Shown here: in pieces, positions 1-8,112 of the stretch
Numbering within the stretch: the stretch's first letter is position 1
Layout: every line of letters begins with the position of its first letter
Assembly: GCF_049943335.1 (NCBI RefSeq)
Contig: NZ_JBNFVY010000012.1
Coordinates: forward strand, 1-64,000
From: JBNFVY01 sp049943335
Lineage (GTDB): Bacteria > Pseudomonadota > Alphaproteobacteria > Rhodobacterales > Rhodobacteraceae
Direction of reading: 5' to 3'
Length of the DNA stretch: 64,000 nucleotides
Notes under the pieces: generated by a model
Seen by the model: only the letters and a program-made list of their open reading frames with translations
Database searches by the model: none
Told to the model about the DNA's origin: nothing
Position numbers and translations under genes: made by a program

Positions 1-440
1 GGGCCGCGCTGGAATCCGGAGCGGCGATTTTCTGCGATGCGCGGATGGTGTCCGAAGGCGTCACGCGCGCGCGCCTGCCGGCAAACAATGATGTGATCTG
101 CACCCTACATGCCGATGGAATTCACGATCTGGCGCGGGACATGGGCAATACCCGATCGGCCGCGGCACTGGAATTGTGGCGCCCCAGGCTTGAGGGCGCG
201 CTGGTGGCCATCGGAAACGCACCCACGGCGCTGTTTCACCTTCTCAACATGCTCGAAGACCCGGACTGTCCGCGCCCGGCGGCGATCATTGGTTGCCCGG
301 TGGGCTTTGTCGGCGCGCGCGAAAGCAAGGCCGCGCTTTGGGCGGACCAGCCGGTGCCGTGCTGCATTGTCGAAGGGCGTCTTGGCGGCAGCGCCATCAC
401 CGTGGCCGCAATCAATGCCATCGCGAGCCGCAAGGAATGA
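1..440 (+). CDS. cobH: Precorrin-8X methylmutase CobH, 3' part only
   Basis: Partial gene, cut by the window start; the open frame runs from base 3 and gives the last 145 residues. CobH moves a methyl group from C11 to C12 of precorrin-8X to make hydrogenobyrinic acid. The visible part carries the family's RARLPANNDVICTL stretch, NTRSAAALELW and the C-terminal block IIGCPVGFVGARESK. The stop TGA overlaps the ATG of cobI (ATGA), so the two are translationally coupled. The N-terminus and its active-site region lie outside the window. Identification by motif is firm. Confidence 0.95.
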   Translation, partial: AALESGAAIFCDARMVSEGVTRARLPANNDVICTLHADGIHDLARDMGNTRSAAALELWRPRLEGALVAIGNAPTALFHLLNMLEDPDCPRPAAIIGCPVGFVGARESKAALWADQPVPCCIVEGRLGGSAITVAAINAIASRKE

Positions 441-1180
441 GCGGTCCCGACAAAACACAAGGCACGGTCTGGGGCGTCGGACTGGGGCCGGGGAACCCTG
501 ACCTGATGTCGGTCAAGGCGGACCGGCTGCTACGTCAGGCATCGCATGTCGCCTATTTCCGCAAGGCGGGCCGGACCGGTCACGCACGGCGCATTCTTGG
601 TGGCATTCTTCGCCCGGATGTCACCGAAATTGCCATGGAATACCCGGTGACGACCGAAATCCCGCTCAGCGATCCACGCTACAACCAGATCTTGTCCGCC
701 TTTTACGAAGACAGCGCGGCGCGCCTGCGCGCCCTGTCCGAAGGCGGCCAGGATGTGGTTGTCGTCAGCGAAGGCGATCCGTTCTTCTATGGCTCGTTCA
801 TGCATCTCTATACCAGGTTGAAAGACACCTGCCCGGTTGAGGTCGTGCCCGCGATCACCGGCATGAGCGCCGCCTGGACGGCGACCGGCATGCCGATCAC
901 CTGGGGCGACGATGTGCTCAGCGTGCTGATGGGCACATCCCCCGAAGACGCGCTGGTCGACCATATCACACGCTCTGATGCGCTTGTGATCATGAAAATC
1001 GGCCGCAATATCGAAAAAATCCGCAATGCGCTGCGCCGCGCCGGCCGCTATGACGCGGCCTGGCTGGTTGAATATGCCGCGATGGCCGAACAGACCGTGC
1101 AAAAACTTTCCGAGGCGGGCGACAAGGTCACACCCTATTTCTCGATCATCGTGGTACATGGCAACGGGAGGCGCCCGTGA
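437..1180 (+). CDS. cobI: Precorrin-2 C20-methyltransferase CobI
   Basis: 247 residues. CobI transfers methyl from S-adenosylmethionine to C20 of precorrin-2, giving precorrin-3A. It is a class III (tetrapyrrole) methylase: the N-terminal glycine loop VGLGPGNPDL is at residues 14-23, the SEGDPFFYGS substrate/SAM loop is near residue 110 and VPAITGMSAAW near 140. The start chosen is the ATG at 437 because it overlaps the cobH stop and puts the glycine loop at the usual distance from the N-terminus; an upstream in-frame ATG at 293 lies inside cobH. It overlaps cobJ by four bases (GTGA). Confidence 0.95.
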   Translation: MSGPDKTQGTVWGVGLGPGNPDLMSVKADRLLRQASHVAYFRKAGRTGHARRILGGILRPDVTEIAMEYPVTTEIPLSDPRYNQILSAFYEDSAARLRALSEGGQDVVVVSEGDPFFYGSFMHLYTRLKDTCPVEVVPAITGMSAAWTATGMPITWGDDVLSVLMGTSPEDALVDHITRSDALVIMKIGRNIEKIRNALRRAGRYDAAWLVEYAAMAEQTVQKLSEAGDKVTPYFSIIVVHGNGRRP

Positions 1181-1929
1181 CAGGGTCGCTGGTGATCGCC
1201 GGGCTTGGCCCTGGCGCCGGGTCTCTGGTGACGCCCGAGGTCACCGATGCCCTGGCGCAGGCCACCGATGTGGTGGGCTATATTCCCTATGTGGCCCGCG
1301 TTGCCGCGCGGCCCGGACTGACGCTTCACCCGTCCGACAACCGGGTCGAAATCGACCGGTCCCGGCACGCGCTGGAACTGGCCAGCGCAGGGCGCCATGT
1401 TGTGGTCGTCTCGTCGGGTGATCCGGGGGTGTTTGCCATGGCATCCGCCGTTTTCGAAGCGCTTGAGGCCGGACCTGCCGCCTGGCGCGATCTGGATATC
1501 CGTGTGCTGCCCGGCATCACCGCGATGCTGGCGGCCGCCGCTCGTGCCGGGGCGCCGCTGGGCCATGATTTCTGCGCCATCAACCTTTCCGACAATCTCA
1601 AGCCGTGGTCGCTGATTGAAAAACGGCTGCGCCTTGCGGCAGAAGCGGATTTCGCAATGGCCTTTTACAATCCGCGCTCGAAATCCCGCCCCGAGGGGTT
1701 CACCAAGACCTTGCAGATCCTGCAAGAAAGCTGCGGCGATGCGCGACCAGTCATCTTTGCGCGTGCCGTATCGACACCCGACGAAACGATCCGCGTGGTG
1801 CCGCTGACCGAATGTACGCCCGATATGGCCAACATGCGCACCGTGGTCTTGGTCGGCTCGTCGACCACGCGGATCATCGCGCGCGCCGGTGCGCCGTTTG
1901 TCTATACCCCCAGATCGGTCGACACATGA
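1177..1929 (+). CDS. cobJ: Precorrin-3B C17-methyltransferase CobJ
   Basis: 250 residues, GTG start overlapping the cobI stop. CobJ methylates C17 of precorrin-3B with ring contraction, giving precorrin-4. Motifs: AGLGPGAGSLVTPEV at the N-terminus, VVSSGDPGVFAMAS near residue 85, LPGITAMLAAAARAGAPLGH near 110-130 and FYNPRSKSR near 165, all typical of CobJ/CbiH. Its 3' end overlaps the 3' end of the oppositely oriented cobK by 28 bases. The substrate comes from precorrin-3B synthase (CobG or CobZ), which is not in the window. Confidence 0.95.
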   Translation: MTGSLVIAGLGPGAGSLVTPEVTDALAQATDVVGYIPYVARVAARPGLTLHPSDNRVEIDRSRHALELASAGRHVVVVSSGDPGVFAMASAVFEALEAGPAAWRDLDIRVLPGITAMLAAAARAGAPLGHDFCAINLSDNLKPWSLIEKRLRLAAEADFAMAFYNPRSKSRPEGFTKTLQILQESCGDARPVIFARAVSTPDETIRVVPLTECTPDMANMRTVVLVGSSTTRIIARAGAPFVYTPRSVDT

Positions 1930-2657
1930 CCCAGCCAGCGCAACACTTCGGCGATGGAATGTGCTTCGGCGCGTTTCGCGATGGCGGGTCGGTCGATCAT
2001 CAGGACTGGCAAGCCCAGCTCGCGCGCGGCAAGGATCTTGGCCTGCGCACCGGTGCCGCCCGCATTTTTGGACACCACCAGATCAATGCGATGCTCGCTC
2101 AGAAGCGCCCGGTCGCCCGCCAGCGTAAAAGGCCCGCGATCCACGATCACCTCGGCCCGGGGAAAACCCAGGGGGGTCGCCGGCGGGTCCACCAGCCGAA
2201 GCAGGTAGGCGTGTTGTGGATTGGCGGCAAAGTCCTGCAGATGCATGCGCCCTACAGCCAGCATGACGCGTTGCGCGGGGCGGTCGAGCGCGGCCACCGC
2301 GCCGGCGATATCGGGAACATGGGTCCAACGATCCCCGGGCCCCGCCTGCCAGGGTGCGCGGGTCAGTGCGATCAGCGGGGTTTTGGTGCGCGCGCAGGCG
2401 TCGATGGCGTTGCAGCTCATTTGCGCGGCAAAGGGATGGGTGGCATCGATCACATGGGTGACGGCATTGTCGCGCAGATAGCGCGCCAGCCCACCGGGGC
2501 CGCCAAATCCGCCCAGGCGCATCGGCAGGCCTTGCGGTGCGGGGTGTTTCACGCGTCCGGCCATGGAAACTGTGCCAGCCAGGCCCGCTTCCGCCACCGC
2601 CTTGCACAGGTGGCGGCCCTCTGTTGTGCCGCCAAGGATCAGGAGGTTTGGGCGCAT
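1902..2657 (-). CDS. cobK: Precorrin-6A reductase CobK
   Basis: 251 residues on the strand opposite to the rest of the cob cluster. CobK reduces precorrin-6A to precorrin-6B with NADPH. The N-terminal nucleotide-binding motif LLILGGTTEGR and the family block DATHPFA (near residue 85) are present. The ATG at 2657 is preferred over longer upstream starts because it sits directly before the nucleotide-binding motif and has GGAG eight bases upstream. Its start codon shares CATG with the start codon of cobL, so each ribosome binding site lies inside the other gene. A separate minus-strand transcript is required; no promoter could be picked out inside cobL. Confidence 0.93.
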   Translation of the reverse strand: MRPNLLILGGTTEGRHLCKAVAEAGLAGTVSMAGRVKHPAPQGLPMRLGGFGGPGGLARYLRDNAVTHVIDATHPFAAQMSCNAIDACARTKTPLIALTRAPWQAGPGDRWTHVPDIAGAVAALDRPAQRVMLAVGRMHLQDFAANPQHAYLLRLVDPPATPLGFPRAEVIVDRGPFTLAGDRALLSEHRIDLVVSKNAGGTGAQAKILAARELGLPVLMIDRPAIAKRAEAHSIAEVLRWLGHVSTDLGV

Positions 2658-3852
2658 GTCTGACACTCCGTGGCTGACCGTGATCGGACTGGGCGAAGAT
2701 GGACCAGACGGGCTGTGCAGCGCAAGCCGAGAAGCACTGGCGCAGGCCAGCTGCATCATGGGCGCCGAGCGACACCTGTCGCTGCTGCCAGACAGCGCGG
2801 CCCAGCGGATCGTCTGGCCGGTGCCCTTTGCAAGCGGGGTCGAGCAGCTGATGGCCCGGCGCGGTCAGCCGACAGTGGTTCTGGCGTCGGGCGATCCGTT
2901 CTGGTTCGGGGCCGGCACGACACTGGCCAGGCGCCTGGACCGCGCGGAATGGCGGGCCTTTCCGGGGCGTTCGATCTTTTCTCTGGCGGCCGCGAAATTG
3001 GGCTGGCCGCTGGAACACACGCTGTGCCTTGGCCTGCATGGCGCACCCTTGGCCCGGCTGCGCCCGCATCTTGCGCCGGGGCGCCGGATCATCGCCACAC
3101 TGCGCGACGGCGAAGCGGTGGCGGGGGTCGCACAATACCTTTGCCGCTGCGGTTTTGGCGCATCCCGGTGCACGGTGCTAGAGGCGCTCGGCGGTCCACG
3201 GGAACGGGTGACGGAGGCCCCCGCACAGGATCTGGCGACCCAGCGGTTTGCCCATCCGGTCTGCGTCGCTATTGAGGTAGCGGGCGCTGGCCAAGCTCTG
3301 CCGCTGAGCGCGGGGCGCGCAGATGACTGGTTCGACAGTGACGGCCAGATCACCAAGCAACCGGTGCGCGCGCTGACGCTTTCGGCGCTGGCGCCGCGCC
3401 CGTTCGAGCATCTGTGGGACATCGGCGGGGGCTCTGGTTCAATCGCGATCGAATGGCTTCTGGCCGACCCGACGCTGACCGCCACAACAGTCGAACTTCG
3501 CGCCGACCGGGCCGCGCAGATCCGCGCCAATGCGGCCCGGCTGGGCGTAGACCGGCTGAACGTCGTCGAAGGCCGGGCGCCCGGTGCCCTATCTGGACTG
3601 GACGCGCCCGATGTCGTCTTTGTCGGCGGCGGGCTGTCGCGCGAACTTCTGGCGCATCTTGAAACCTTGCCCGCGGGTACGCGAATTGTGATCAACGCCG
3701 TGACGCTGGAAAGCGAGGCGCTTTTGACGCAAGCGCAGGCCAGACTGGGCGGAGCGTTGATGCGCATAGAAATTTCCAGCGTCGCCCCCATCGGCCCCAA
3801 GCGTGGTTGGCGCGCGGCCTATCCCATCACCCAATGGAGCCACAGGCTATGA
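2656..3852 (+). CDS. cobL: Precorrin-6Y C5,15-methyltransferase (decarboxylating) CobL
   Basis: 398 residues, a natural fusion of a CbiE-like methylase (residues about 1-205: VIGLGEDG, LASGDPFWFGAG, LCLGLHGAP) and a CbiT-like methylase (about 220-398) with the Rossmann SAM motif DIGGGSGSIAIEW. It methylates C5 and C15 of precorrin-6B and decarboxylates the C12 acetate to give precorrin-8X. The ATG at 2656 has a strong AGGAGG (2641-2646) nine bases upstream; that site lies inside antisense cobK. The stop overlaps the cobE start (ATGA). Confidence 0.95.
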   Translation: MSDTPWLTVIGLGEDGPDGLCSASREALAQASCIMGAERHLSLLPDSAAQRIVWPVPFASGVEQLMARRGQPTVVLASGDPFWFGAGTTLARRLDRAEWRAFPGRSIFSLAAAKLGWPLEHTLCLGLHGAPLARLRPHLAPGRRIIATLRDGEAVAGVAQYLCRCGFGASRCTVLEALGGPRERVTEAPAQDLATQRFAHPVCVAIEVAGAGQALPLSAGRADDWFDSDGQITKQPVRALTLSALAPRPFEHLWDIGGGSGSIAIEWLLADPTLTATTVELRADRAAQIRANAARLGVDRLNVVEGRAPGALSGLDAPDVVFVGGGLSRELLAHLETLPAGTRIVINAVTLESEALLTQAQARLGGALMRIEISSVAPIGPKRGWRAAYPITQWSHRL

Positions 3853-4220
3853 TCGTGGCGGGGTTTGGGTTTTCCACCCGTGCCGGGGATGACAGCCTGC
3901 GCGACGCATTGCGCAAGGCCTGCAAGGCCGCCGGAATTGCGGCCCCCCACGCACTGGCCACCGCGCAGGACAAGGCCCCGGCTCTGGCCCGGTTTGCCCA
4001 CACGCTTGGCTTGCCCGTGCATCCGATCCCGCAAGAAGCGCTGAGCGCGCAGATCACGCACACGCAATCCGCGCGGGTCGTGGCAGAGCGTGCCACCGGC
4101 TCGGTCGCCGAAGCCGCCGCCCTTGCCGCAGCCGGACCAGGCGCGCGGCTCTTGATCCCCCGCATGCACGCGCAAGACCGCCTTGCCAGTTGTGCCCTCG
4201 CCGAAGGAGCCCCCTCATGA
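3849..4220 (+). CDS. cobE: CobE, CbiG C-terminal-like cobalamin biosynthesis protein
   Basis: 123 residues, matching the length of stand-alone CobE, which corresponds to the C-terminal domain of CbiG. Its role in the aerobic pathway is not settled; it is thought to assist a late corrin-ring step. The N-terminus MIVAGFGFSTRAG, the TAQDKAPALARFAH segment and the alternating small/hydrophobic helices fit the family. The start overlaps the cobL stop and the stop overlaps the cobM start. Identification rests on position and size as much as on motif. Confidence 0.82.
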   Translation: MIVAGFGFSTRAGDDSLRDALRKACKAAGIAAPHALATAQDKAPALARFAHTLGLPVHPIPQEALSAQITHTQSARVVAERATGSVAEAAALAAAGPGARLLIPRMHAQDRLASCALAEGAPS

Positions 4221-5062
4221 CCGTACATTTCATTGGCGCCGGACCGGGCGCGCCGGATCTGCTGACCCTGCGCGGGCGCGATATCATCGCAAGCTGCCGC
4301 GTCTGTCTATATGCCGGTTCGCTGGTGCCGCAGGCCATTTTGGAACATTGCCCGGATGGCGCGCATATCGTGAACACCGCGTCGATGGATCTGGATCAGA
4401 TCATCGCTGAAATCCTGCGCGCGCACGCGGGCGGGCAAGATGTGGCGCGGCTGCATTCCGGCGATCTGTCGGTCTGGTCGGCCATGGGCGAGCAGATGCG
4501 CCGGCTGCGCGCCGAAGGCATTCCCGTTTCGGTCACGCCCGGCGTGCCTGCCTTTGCCGCCGCCGCGGCGGCGTTGGGGGCAGAGCTGACGCTGCCGGGA
4601 CTGGCGCAATCGGTGGTGCTGACGCGCACCTCGGGCCGCGCTTCGACCATGCCCGAGGGCGAAACTCTGACCAATTTCGCGGCCACGGGCGCAACGCTGG
4701 CCATTCACCTGTCGATCCAGAACATCGCCGCGGTGGTCGCAGATCTGACGCCCGCCTACGGGCCAGATTGTCCGGTCGCCGTGGTTTACCGCGCCAGTTG
4801 GCCGGATGAAACGATCTTGCGCGGCACTTTGGCGGATATCCAGGACAAGCTGACCGCCAATATTCAGCGCACTGCCCTGATTCTTGTCGGACCCGCGCTG
4901 GCGGGCGAAGGGTTTGACGAAAGCTGCCTCTACGCGGTCGACTATGACCGCCGCTATCGGCCGCAAAGTGCGGACAGCCCCTGGGCCACTTGGACCGACG
5001 ACACAGACACCCAGGAAACAGACGCCCAGAAAACAGACACCGAGGAAACAGATAATGGGTGA
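4217..5062 (+). CDS. cobM: Precorrin-4 C11-methyltransferase CobM
   Basis: 281 residues. CobM methylates C11 of precorrin-4 to give precorrin-5. Tetrapyrrole methylase motifs are FIGAGPGAPDLLTLRGRD at the N-terminus, CLYAGSLVP, RLHSGDLSVWSAMGEQM near residue 80 and VTPGVPAFAAAAAALG near 105. The catalytic fold ends near residue 255. It is followed by an acidic low-complexity tail rich in Asp, Thr, Glu and Gln, encoded by about three imperfect 15-base direct repeats at 5009-5054. The start overlaps the cobE stop (ATGA); cobB follows after six bases. Confidence 0.94.
   Translation: MTVHFIGAGPGAPDLLTLRGRDIIASCRVCLYAGSLVPQAILEHCPDGAHIVNTASMDLDQIIAEILRAHAGGQDVARLHSGDLSVWSAMGEQMRRLRAEGIPVSVTPGVPAFAAAAAALGAELTLPGLAQSVVLTRTSGRASTMPEGETLTNFAATGATLAIHLSIQNIAAVVADLTPAYGPDCPVAVVYRASWPDETILRGTLADIQDKLTANIQRTALILVGPALAGEGFDESCLYAVDYDRRYRPQSADSPWATWTDDTDTQETDAQKTDTEETDNG
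5009..5054 (+). repeat. Imperfect 15-bp direct repeats coding the CobM tail
   Basis: About three degenerate copies of a CCCAGGAAACAGACG-like unit at the 3' end of cobM. They encode an acidic tail beyond the methylase fold. An in-frame 15-base unit can expand or contract without shifting frame, so the tail length may vary between strains. Confidence 0.6.
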
Positions 5063-5068
5063 TGCGCC

Positions 5069-6379
5069 ATGAAGGGCCTGATGATTTCCGCGCCGTCCTC
5101 GGGTACTGGCAAGACAACCGTGATGCTGGGGTTGCTGCGCGCGCTCAGCGAAGACGGCGTGGCAGTGCAGCCGTTCAAATCCGGCCCCGATTACATCGAC
5201 CCGGCTTTTCACCATATCGCCTGTGGACGCCCGAGCTTCAATCTTGATGACTGGGCCATGGGCCCGGCGCTGTGGCAGGCGATTTCTGCGCAGGCGCGCG
5301 GGGCCGATCTGTGCGTTGCTGAAGGGTCGATGGGCTTGTTCGACAGTGTTGCCACGCGCGGCCAGCAGGGGTTCGGCAGCAGCGCCGAGACAGCCCAGGC
5401 CATGGGCTGGCCCGTCGTTCTGGTGATCGATGTGGGGGGGCAGGCGCAGTCTGCCGCCGCCACCGCCTTGGGTTTCAAGACCTACAACCCCGATCTGCCC
5501 TTTGCGGGGGTGATCTTCAACCGCGTTGCCTCGCCCCGGCATGAGCGGCTGGCGCGGCTGGGAATGGAGCGCGCGGGGCTGCCGGTGCTGGGGGTTTTGC
5601 CGCGGCGTGGCGATCTGACCCTGCCCGAACGGCATCTGGGGCTGATACAGGCCGTCGAGCACCCTGACCTCGATGCGGCGATCGCGGGCTATGCCAATTT
5701 TCTGCGCGAACATGTCGATATGGCCGCCCTTCGCGCGGCAGCTGATGGACAGCCCTTGCCGACCGACCCGCCCGCGCTACCGCGCCCCCCCGCGCAGCGC
5801 ATCGCCATTGCCCGCGATGCGGCGTTTTCCTTTACCTATCCGCATCTGCTGGAAGGCTGGCAGGCAGGGGGGGCCGAGATTTTGCCCTTTTCACCGCTGG
5901 CCGATGAGGCGCCGCACCCGGATGCCGATATCGTCTGGTTGCCCGGTGGGTACCCGGAATTGCACGCGGGCAAACTTGCTGCGGCCGCAACGTTCCGCGA
6001 CGGTCTGCGCCGCCATGCCGAAACGCGCCCTGTGCATGGGGAATGCGGCGGCTACATGGCCCTGGGTGAGGCGCTGATCGACAAATCGGGTGCGCGCCAC
6101 CGGATGGCCGGACTGCTGGGTCTTGTCACCAGTTACGAAAAACGGAAATTCCACCTGGGCTATCGGCGCGCGGTGCTGCGCTCGAACATGCCGGGGTTTG
6201 CCCCGGGCACTGCCCTGCGCGGGCATGAATTTCATTATTCGAGCATCCTTGAACAACCCGACCCGCCGATGGCAGAGGTGCGCGACGCCGATGGCAATCT
6301 GGTGCCCGAGACAGGCTCGCATCGGGGGCATGTTTCGGGGACGTTCTTTCATCTCATTACGCAAGAGGAAGACGCATGA
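5069..6379 (+). CDS. cobB: Hydrogenobyrinic acid a,c-diamide synthase CobB
   Basis: 436 residues. CobB amidates the a and c carboxylates of hydrogenobyrinic acid using glutamine and ATP. The N-terminal dethiobiotin-synthetase-like ATPase carries the P-loop SAPSSGTGKTT (residues 7-17) and FKSGPDYIDPAFH. The C-terminal class I glutamine amidotransferase domain has GGYPELHAGKL, the nucleophile cysteine in VHGECGGYMALGEA and the histidine region GHEFHYSS. The start lies six bases after cobM and the stop overlaps the cobA start (ATGA). Confidence 0.96.
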   Translation: MKGLMISAPSSGTGKTTVMLGLLRALSEDGVAVQPFKSGPDYIDPAFHHIACGRPSFNLDDWAMGPALWQAISAQARGADLCVAEGSMGLFDSVATRGQQGFGSSAETAQAMGWPVVLVIDVGGQAQSAAATALGFKTYNPDLPFAGVIFNRVASPRHERLARLGMERAGLPVLGVLPRRGDLTLPERHLGLIQAVEHPDLDAAIAGYANFLREHVDMAALRAAADGQPLPTDPPALPRPPAQRIAIARDAAFSFTYPHLLEGWQAGGAEILPFSPLADEAPHPDADIVWLPGGYPELHAGKLAAAATFRDGLRRHAETRPVHGECGGYMALGEALIDKSGARHRMAGLLGLVTSYEKRKFHLGYRRAVLRSNMPGFAPGTALRGHEFHYSSILEQPDPPMAEVRDADGNLVPETGSHRGHVSGTFFHLITQEEDA

Positions 6380-7095
6380 CCGGCTTCGTCAGCTTCGTGG
6401 GGTCCGGGCCAGGCGATCCCGAGCTTTTGACAATCAAGGCCGTGGACCGGCTGCAGCGGGCGGATGCGGTGCTGTTCGATGACTTGTCCTCGGGCCCGAT
6501 TCTGGACAAGGTGCGCAGTGGCGCCGATCTGGTGGGGGTCGGCAAGCGCGCCGGGCGACAATCGCCCAAGCAAAACCACGTCAGCCGCTTGCTTGTGGAT
6601 TATGCAAAGCTTGACCAGCGCGTGGTGCGGTTGAAATCCGGCGACAGCGGCATTTTCGGGCGACTCGAGGAAGAGATCCTTGCCCTGAAAGAGGCCGGCA
6701 TCCCCTACGAGATCATTCCGGGCATCCCGTCGGCCTGTGCCGCGGCAGCCGCAGCAGGCATTCCGTTGACCCGGCGGCTGACGGCGCGCCGGGTGCAGTT
6801 TGTCACCGGCCATGACGTGACTGGCGATCTGCCAGAAGACATGAACCTTGCCGCGCTGGCCGATCCGTCCGCGTCGACGGTGGTGTTCATGGGCAAGCGC
6901 ACCTTCCCGAAACTTGCGGCCATTTTGATCGACGCAGGGCTGCCCGCCAGCACCCCTGCGCTGTTGGCCGAAGCGGTCGGCAAGCAAGCCCAACATATCG
7001 AACGTCACACGGTCCAATCGCTGGCTGACCAGTTAGCACGGGAAATAGGCGATAACCCCGCGCTCATCCTCTATGGGCCGTTATCGGAGCCATAG
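6376..7095 (+). CDS. cobA: Uroporphyrinogen-III C-methyltransferase CobA (SUMT)
   Basis: 239 residues. CobA adds methyls to C2 and C7 of uroporphyrinogen III, giving precorrin-2, the branch point to corrins and siroheme. Motifs: FVGSGPGDPELLTIKA at residues 6-21, DDLSSGPILD, GKRAGRQSPKQ, VRLKSGDSGIFGRLEEEI near 85 and IPGIPSACAAAAAAGIPLTRR near 115. There is no CysG-type siroheme domain. It is the last gene of the coupled run; the next gene is behind its own riboswitch, so the cob transcript probably ends near here, although no clear intrinsic terminator follows. Confidence 0.94.
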   Translation: MTGFVSFVGSGPGDPELLTIKAVDRLQRADAVLFDDLSSGPILDKVRSGADLVGVGKRAGRQSPKQNHVSRLLVDYAKLDQRVVRLKSGDSGIFGRLEEEILALKEAGIPYEIIPGIPSACAAAAAAGIPLTRRLTARRVQFVTGHDVTGDLPEDMNLAALADPSASTVVFMGKRTFPKLAAILIDAGLPASTPALLAEAVGKQAQHIERHTVQSLADQLAREIGDNPALILYGPLSEP

Positions 7096-7110
7096 ATGTC
7101 GCTTCCATAC

Positions 7111-7138
7111 TTGTTCACAAAGCGATCACCTGTAATAC
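7111..7138 (+). promoter_or_regulatory. Candidate sigma-70 promoter for the riboswitch/CbiM unit
   Basis: TTGTTC at 7111-7116 and TAATAC at 7133-7138 with 16 bases between them, in a locally AT-richer stretch just before the B12 riboswitch. Predicted start is near 7145. The match to the consensus is partial; position is the stronger argument. Confidence 0.5.
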
Positions 7139-7149
7139 TAAACCATACG

Positions 7150-7300
7150 GCGACACGTCACGTGTCATAATAGGGAACCGGGTGAAAATCCCGGACTGCC
7201 CCCGCAACTGTGAGCGGCGAGCTTGAAGGAAAACCACTGGCCGACAAGGCTGGGAAGGCCGGAAGCGCAACGACCCGCGAGTCAGGAGACCTGCCGTAAC
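7150..7300 (+). ncRNA. Cobalamin (B12) riboswitch
   Basis: The conserved core elements appear in order: AATAGGGAACCGGGTGAAA (from 7169), the CCCGGACTGCCCCCGCAACTG stem-loop region, ACCACTGG, the B12 box GTCAGGAGACCTGCC (7281-7295) and the L5-type stretch GGGAAGGCCGG (from 7252). It lies 75 bases upstream of the CbiM-like gene, where it should shut off expression when adenosylcobalamin is plentiful. Downstream, GCTGCC (7333-7338) pairs with GGCAGC (7344-7349), leaving GGAGG in the loop; the real ribosome binding site GAGGGA is just before the ATG. Confidence 0.96.
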
Positions 7301-7370
7301 AACCACTAATTGCCGTGCAAACGGTACATCCTGCTGCCGGAGGGGCAGCCACAGAAACGAGGGATACCCC

Positions 7371-8048
7371 ATGCATATCGAACCCGGCGTCGTTGATGGC
7401 GCAAAGATGGCTTTCGCTTACGCGACCGCAACCGGCGCAGTCGCCTATTCAGCGAAACTGGCAATGGATGATCTGCGCGCCCATCCGGCCGGATCATTCG
7501 CCGCACGCACCCTCATGGCCACGGTCGGCACGTTCGTGTTCTTTCAGATCCTGCCGCATTTTCCGGTCGGCGTGTCCGAAGTTCACTTCATCCTGGGCAC
7601 AACCCTGTTCCTGGTGTTGGGCGCTGCGCCGGCGGCGTTCGGGCTTGCGCTGGGGCTTTTGGTTCAGGGGATGTTCTTCGCCCCGTCCGATCTGCCCATG
7701 TATTTCGTCAACGTGACGACATTGTTGGTCCCACTGCTTGGCATTACGGCACTGGCACGGCGGATCATCCCGGCCCGCACGGCCTATGTTGATCTGGACT
7801 ATGCCAGCGTGCTGAAACTGTCCGCGATGTACCAGGGCGGTGTGGTTGCCTGGGTCGCCTTCTGGGCCTTTTACGGTCAAGGCGTTACCGCTGAAACCTT
7901 CCAGTCTGTCTGGACATTCGGCGCAGCCTACATGCTGGTGGTTCTGGTCGAACCGGTTGCCGATCTTGCCGTCCTGGCCGGTGCCAAAGCCCTGCGCGGG
8001 CTGGAACAGTCGGGCGCGGTTCACAAGCGCCTGTACAACGCGGCCTGA
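7371..8048 (+). CDS. CbiM-family stand-alone cobalt permease (ECF S-component-like)
   Basis: 225 residues, about six hydrophobic segments, starting MHIEPG. In CbiM the first methionine and His2 help bind Co2+, and a second conserved histidine follows a glycine-rich helix; here VSEVHFILGTTLFLVLG supplies it near residue 66. No CbiN, CbiQ or CbiO gene is adjacent, so it either works alone or borrows a T/ATPase module encoded elsewhere. Control by the B12 riboswitch directly upstream supports cobalt supply for corrin synthesis. A strong terminator follows. The family is clear; transport substrate and mode are inferred. Confidence 0.85.
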   Translation: MHIEPGVVDGAKMAFAYATATGAVAYSAKLAMDDLRAHPAGSFAARTLMATVGTFVFFQILPHFPVGVSEVHFILGTTLFLVLGAAPAAFGLALGLLVQGMFFAPSDLPMYFVNVTTLLVPLLGITALARRIIPARTAYVDLDYASVLKLSAMYQGGVVAWVAFWAFYGQGVTAETFQSVWTFGAAYMLVVLVEPVADLAVLAGAKALRGLEQSGAVHKRLYNAA

Positions 8049-8064
8049 ACCCACGATTTTCATT

Positions 8065-8096
8065 GCCCGGGTCGATACTGCGACCCGGGCTTTTTT
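8065..8096 (+). terminator. Rho-independent terminator after the CbiM-like gene
   Basis: Perfect 10-bp stem GCCCGGGTCG (8065-8074) / CGACCCGGGC (8081-8090), six-base loop, then six T. It closes the riboswitch-controlled transcript only 17 bases before cobF, so cobF needs read-through or its own promoter. Confidence 0.92.
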
Positions 8097-8112
8097 ATGC
8101 CCGGATGCCTGA

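Noticed and set aside
45..440. Complete gene starting at ATG 45
   Set aside because: The frame is open to the window edge and residues before that Met match CobH, so the gene is truncated by the window rather than short.
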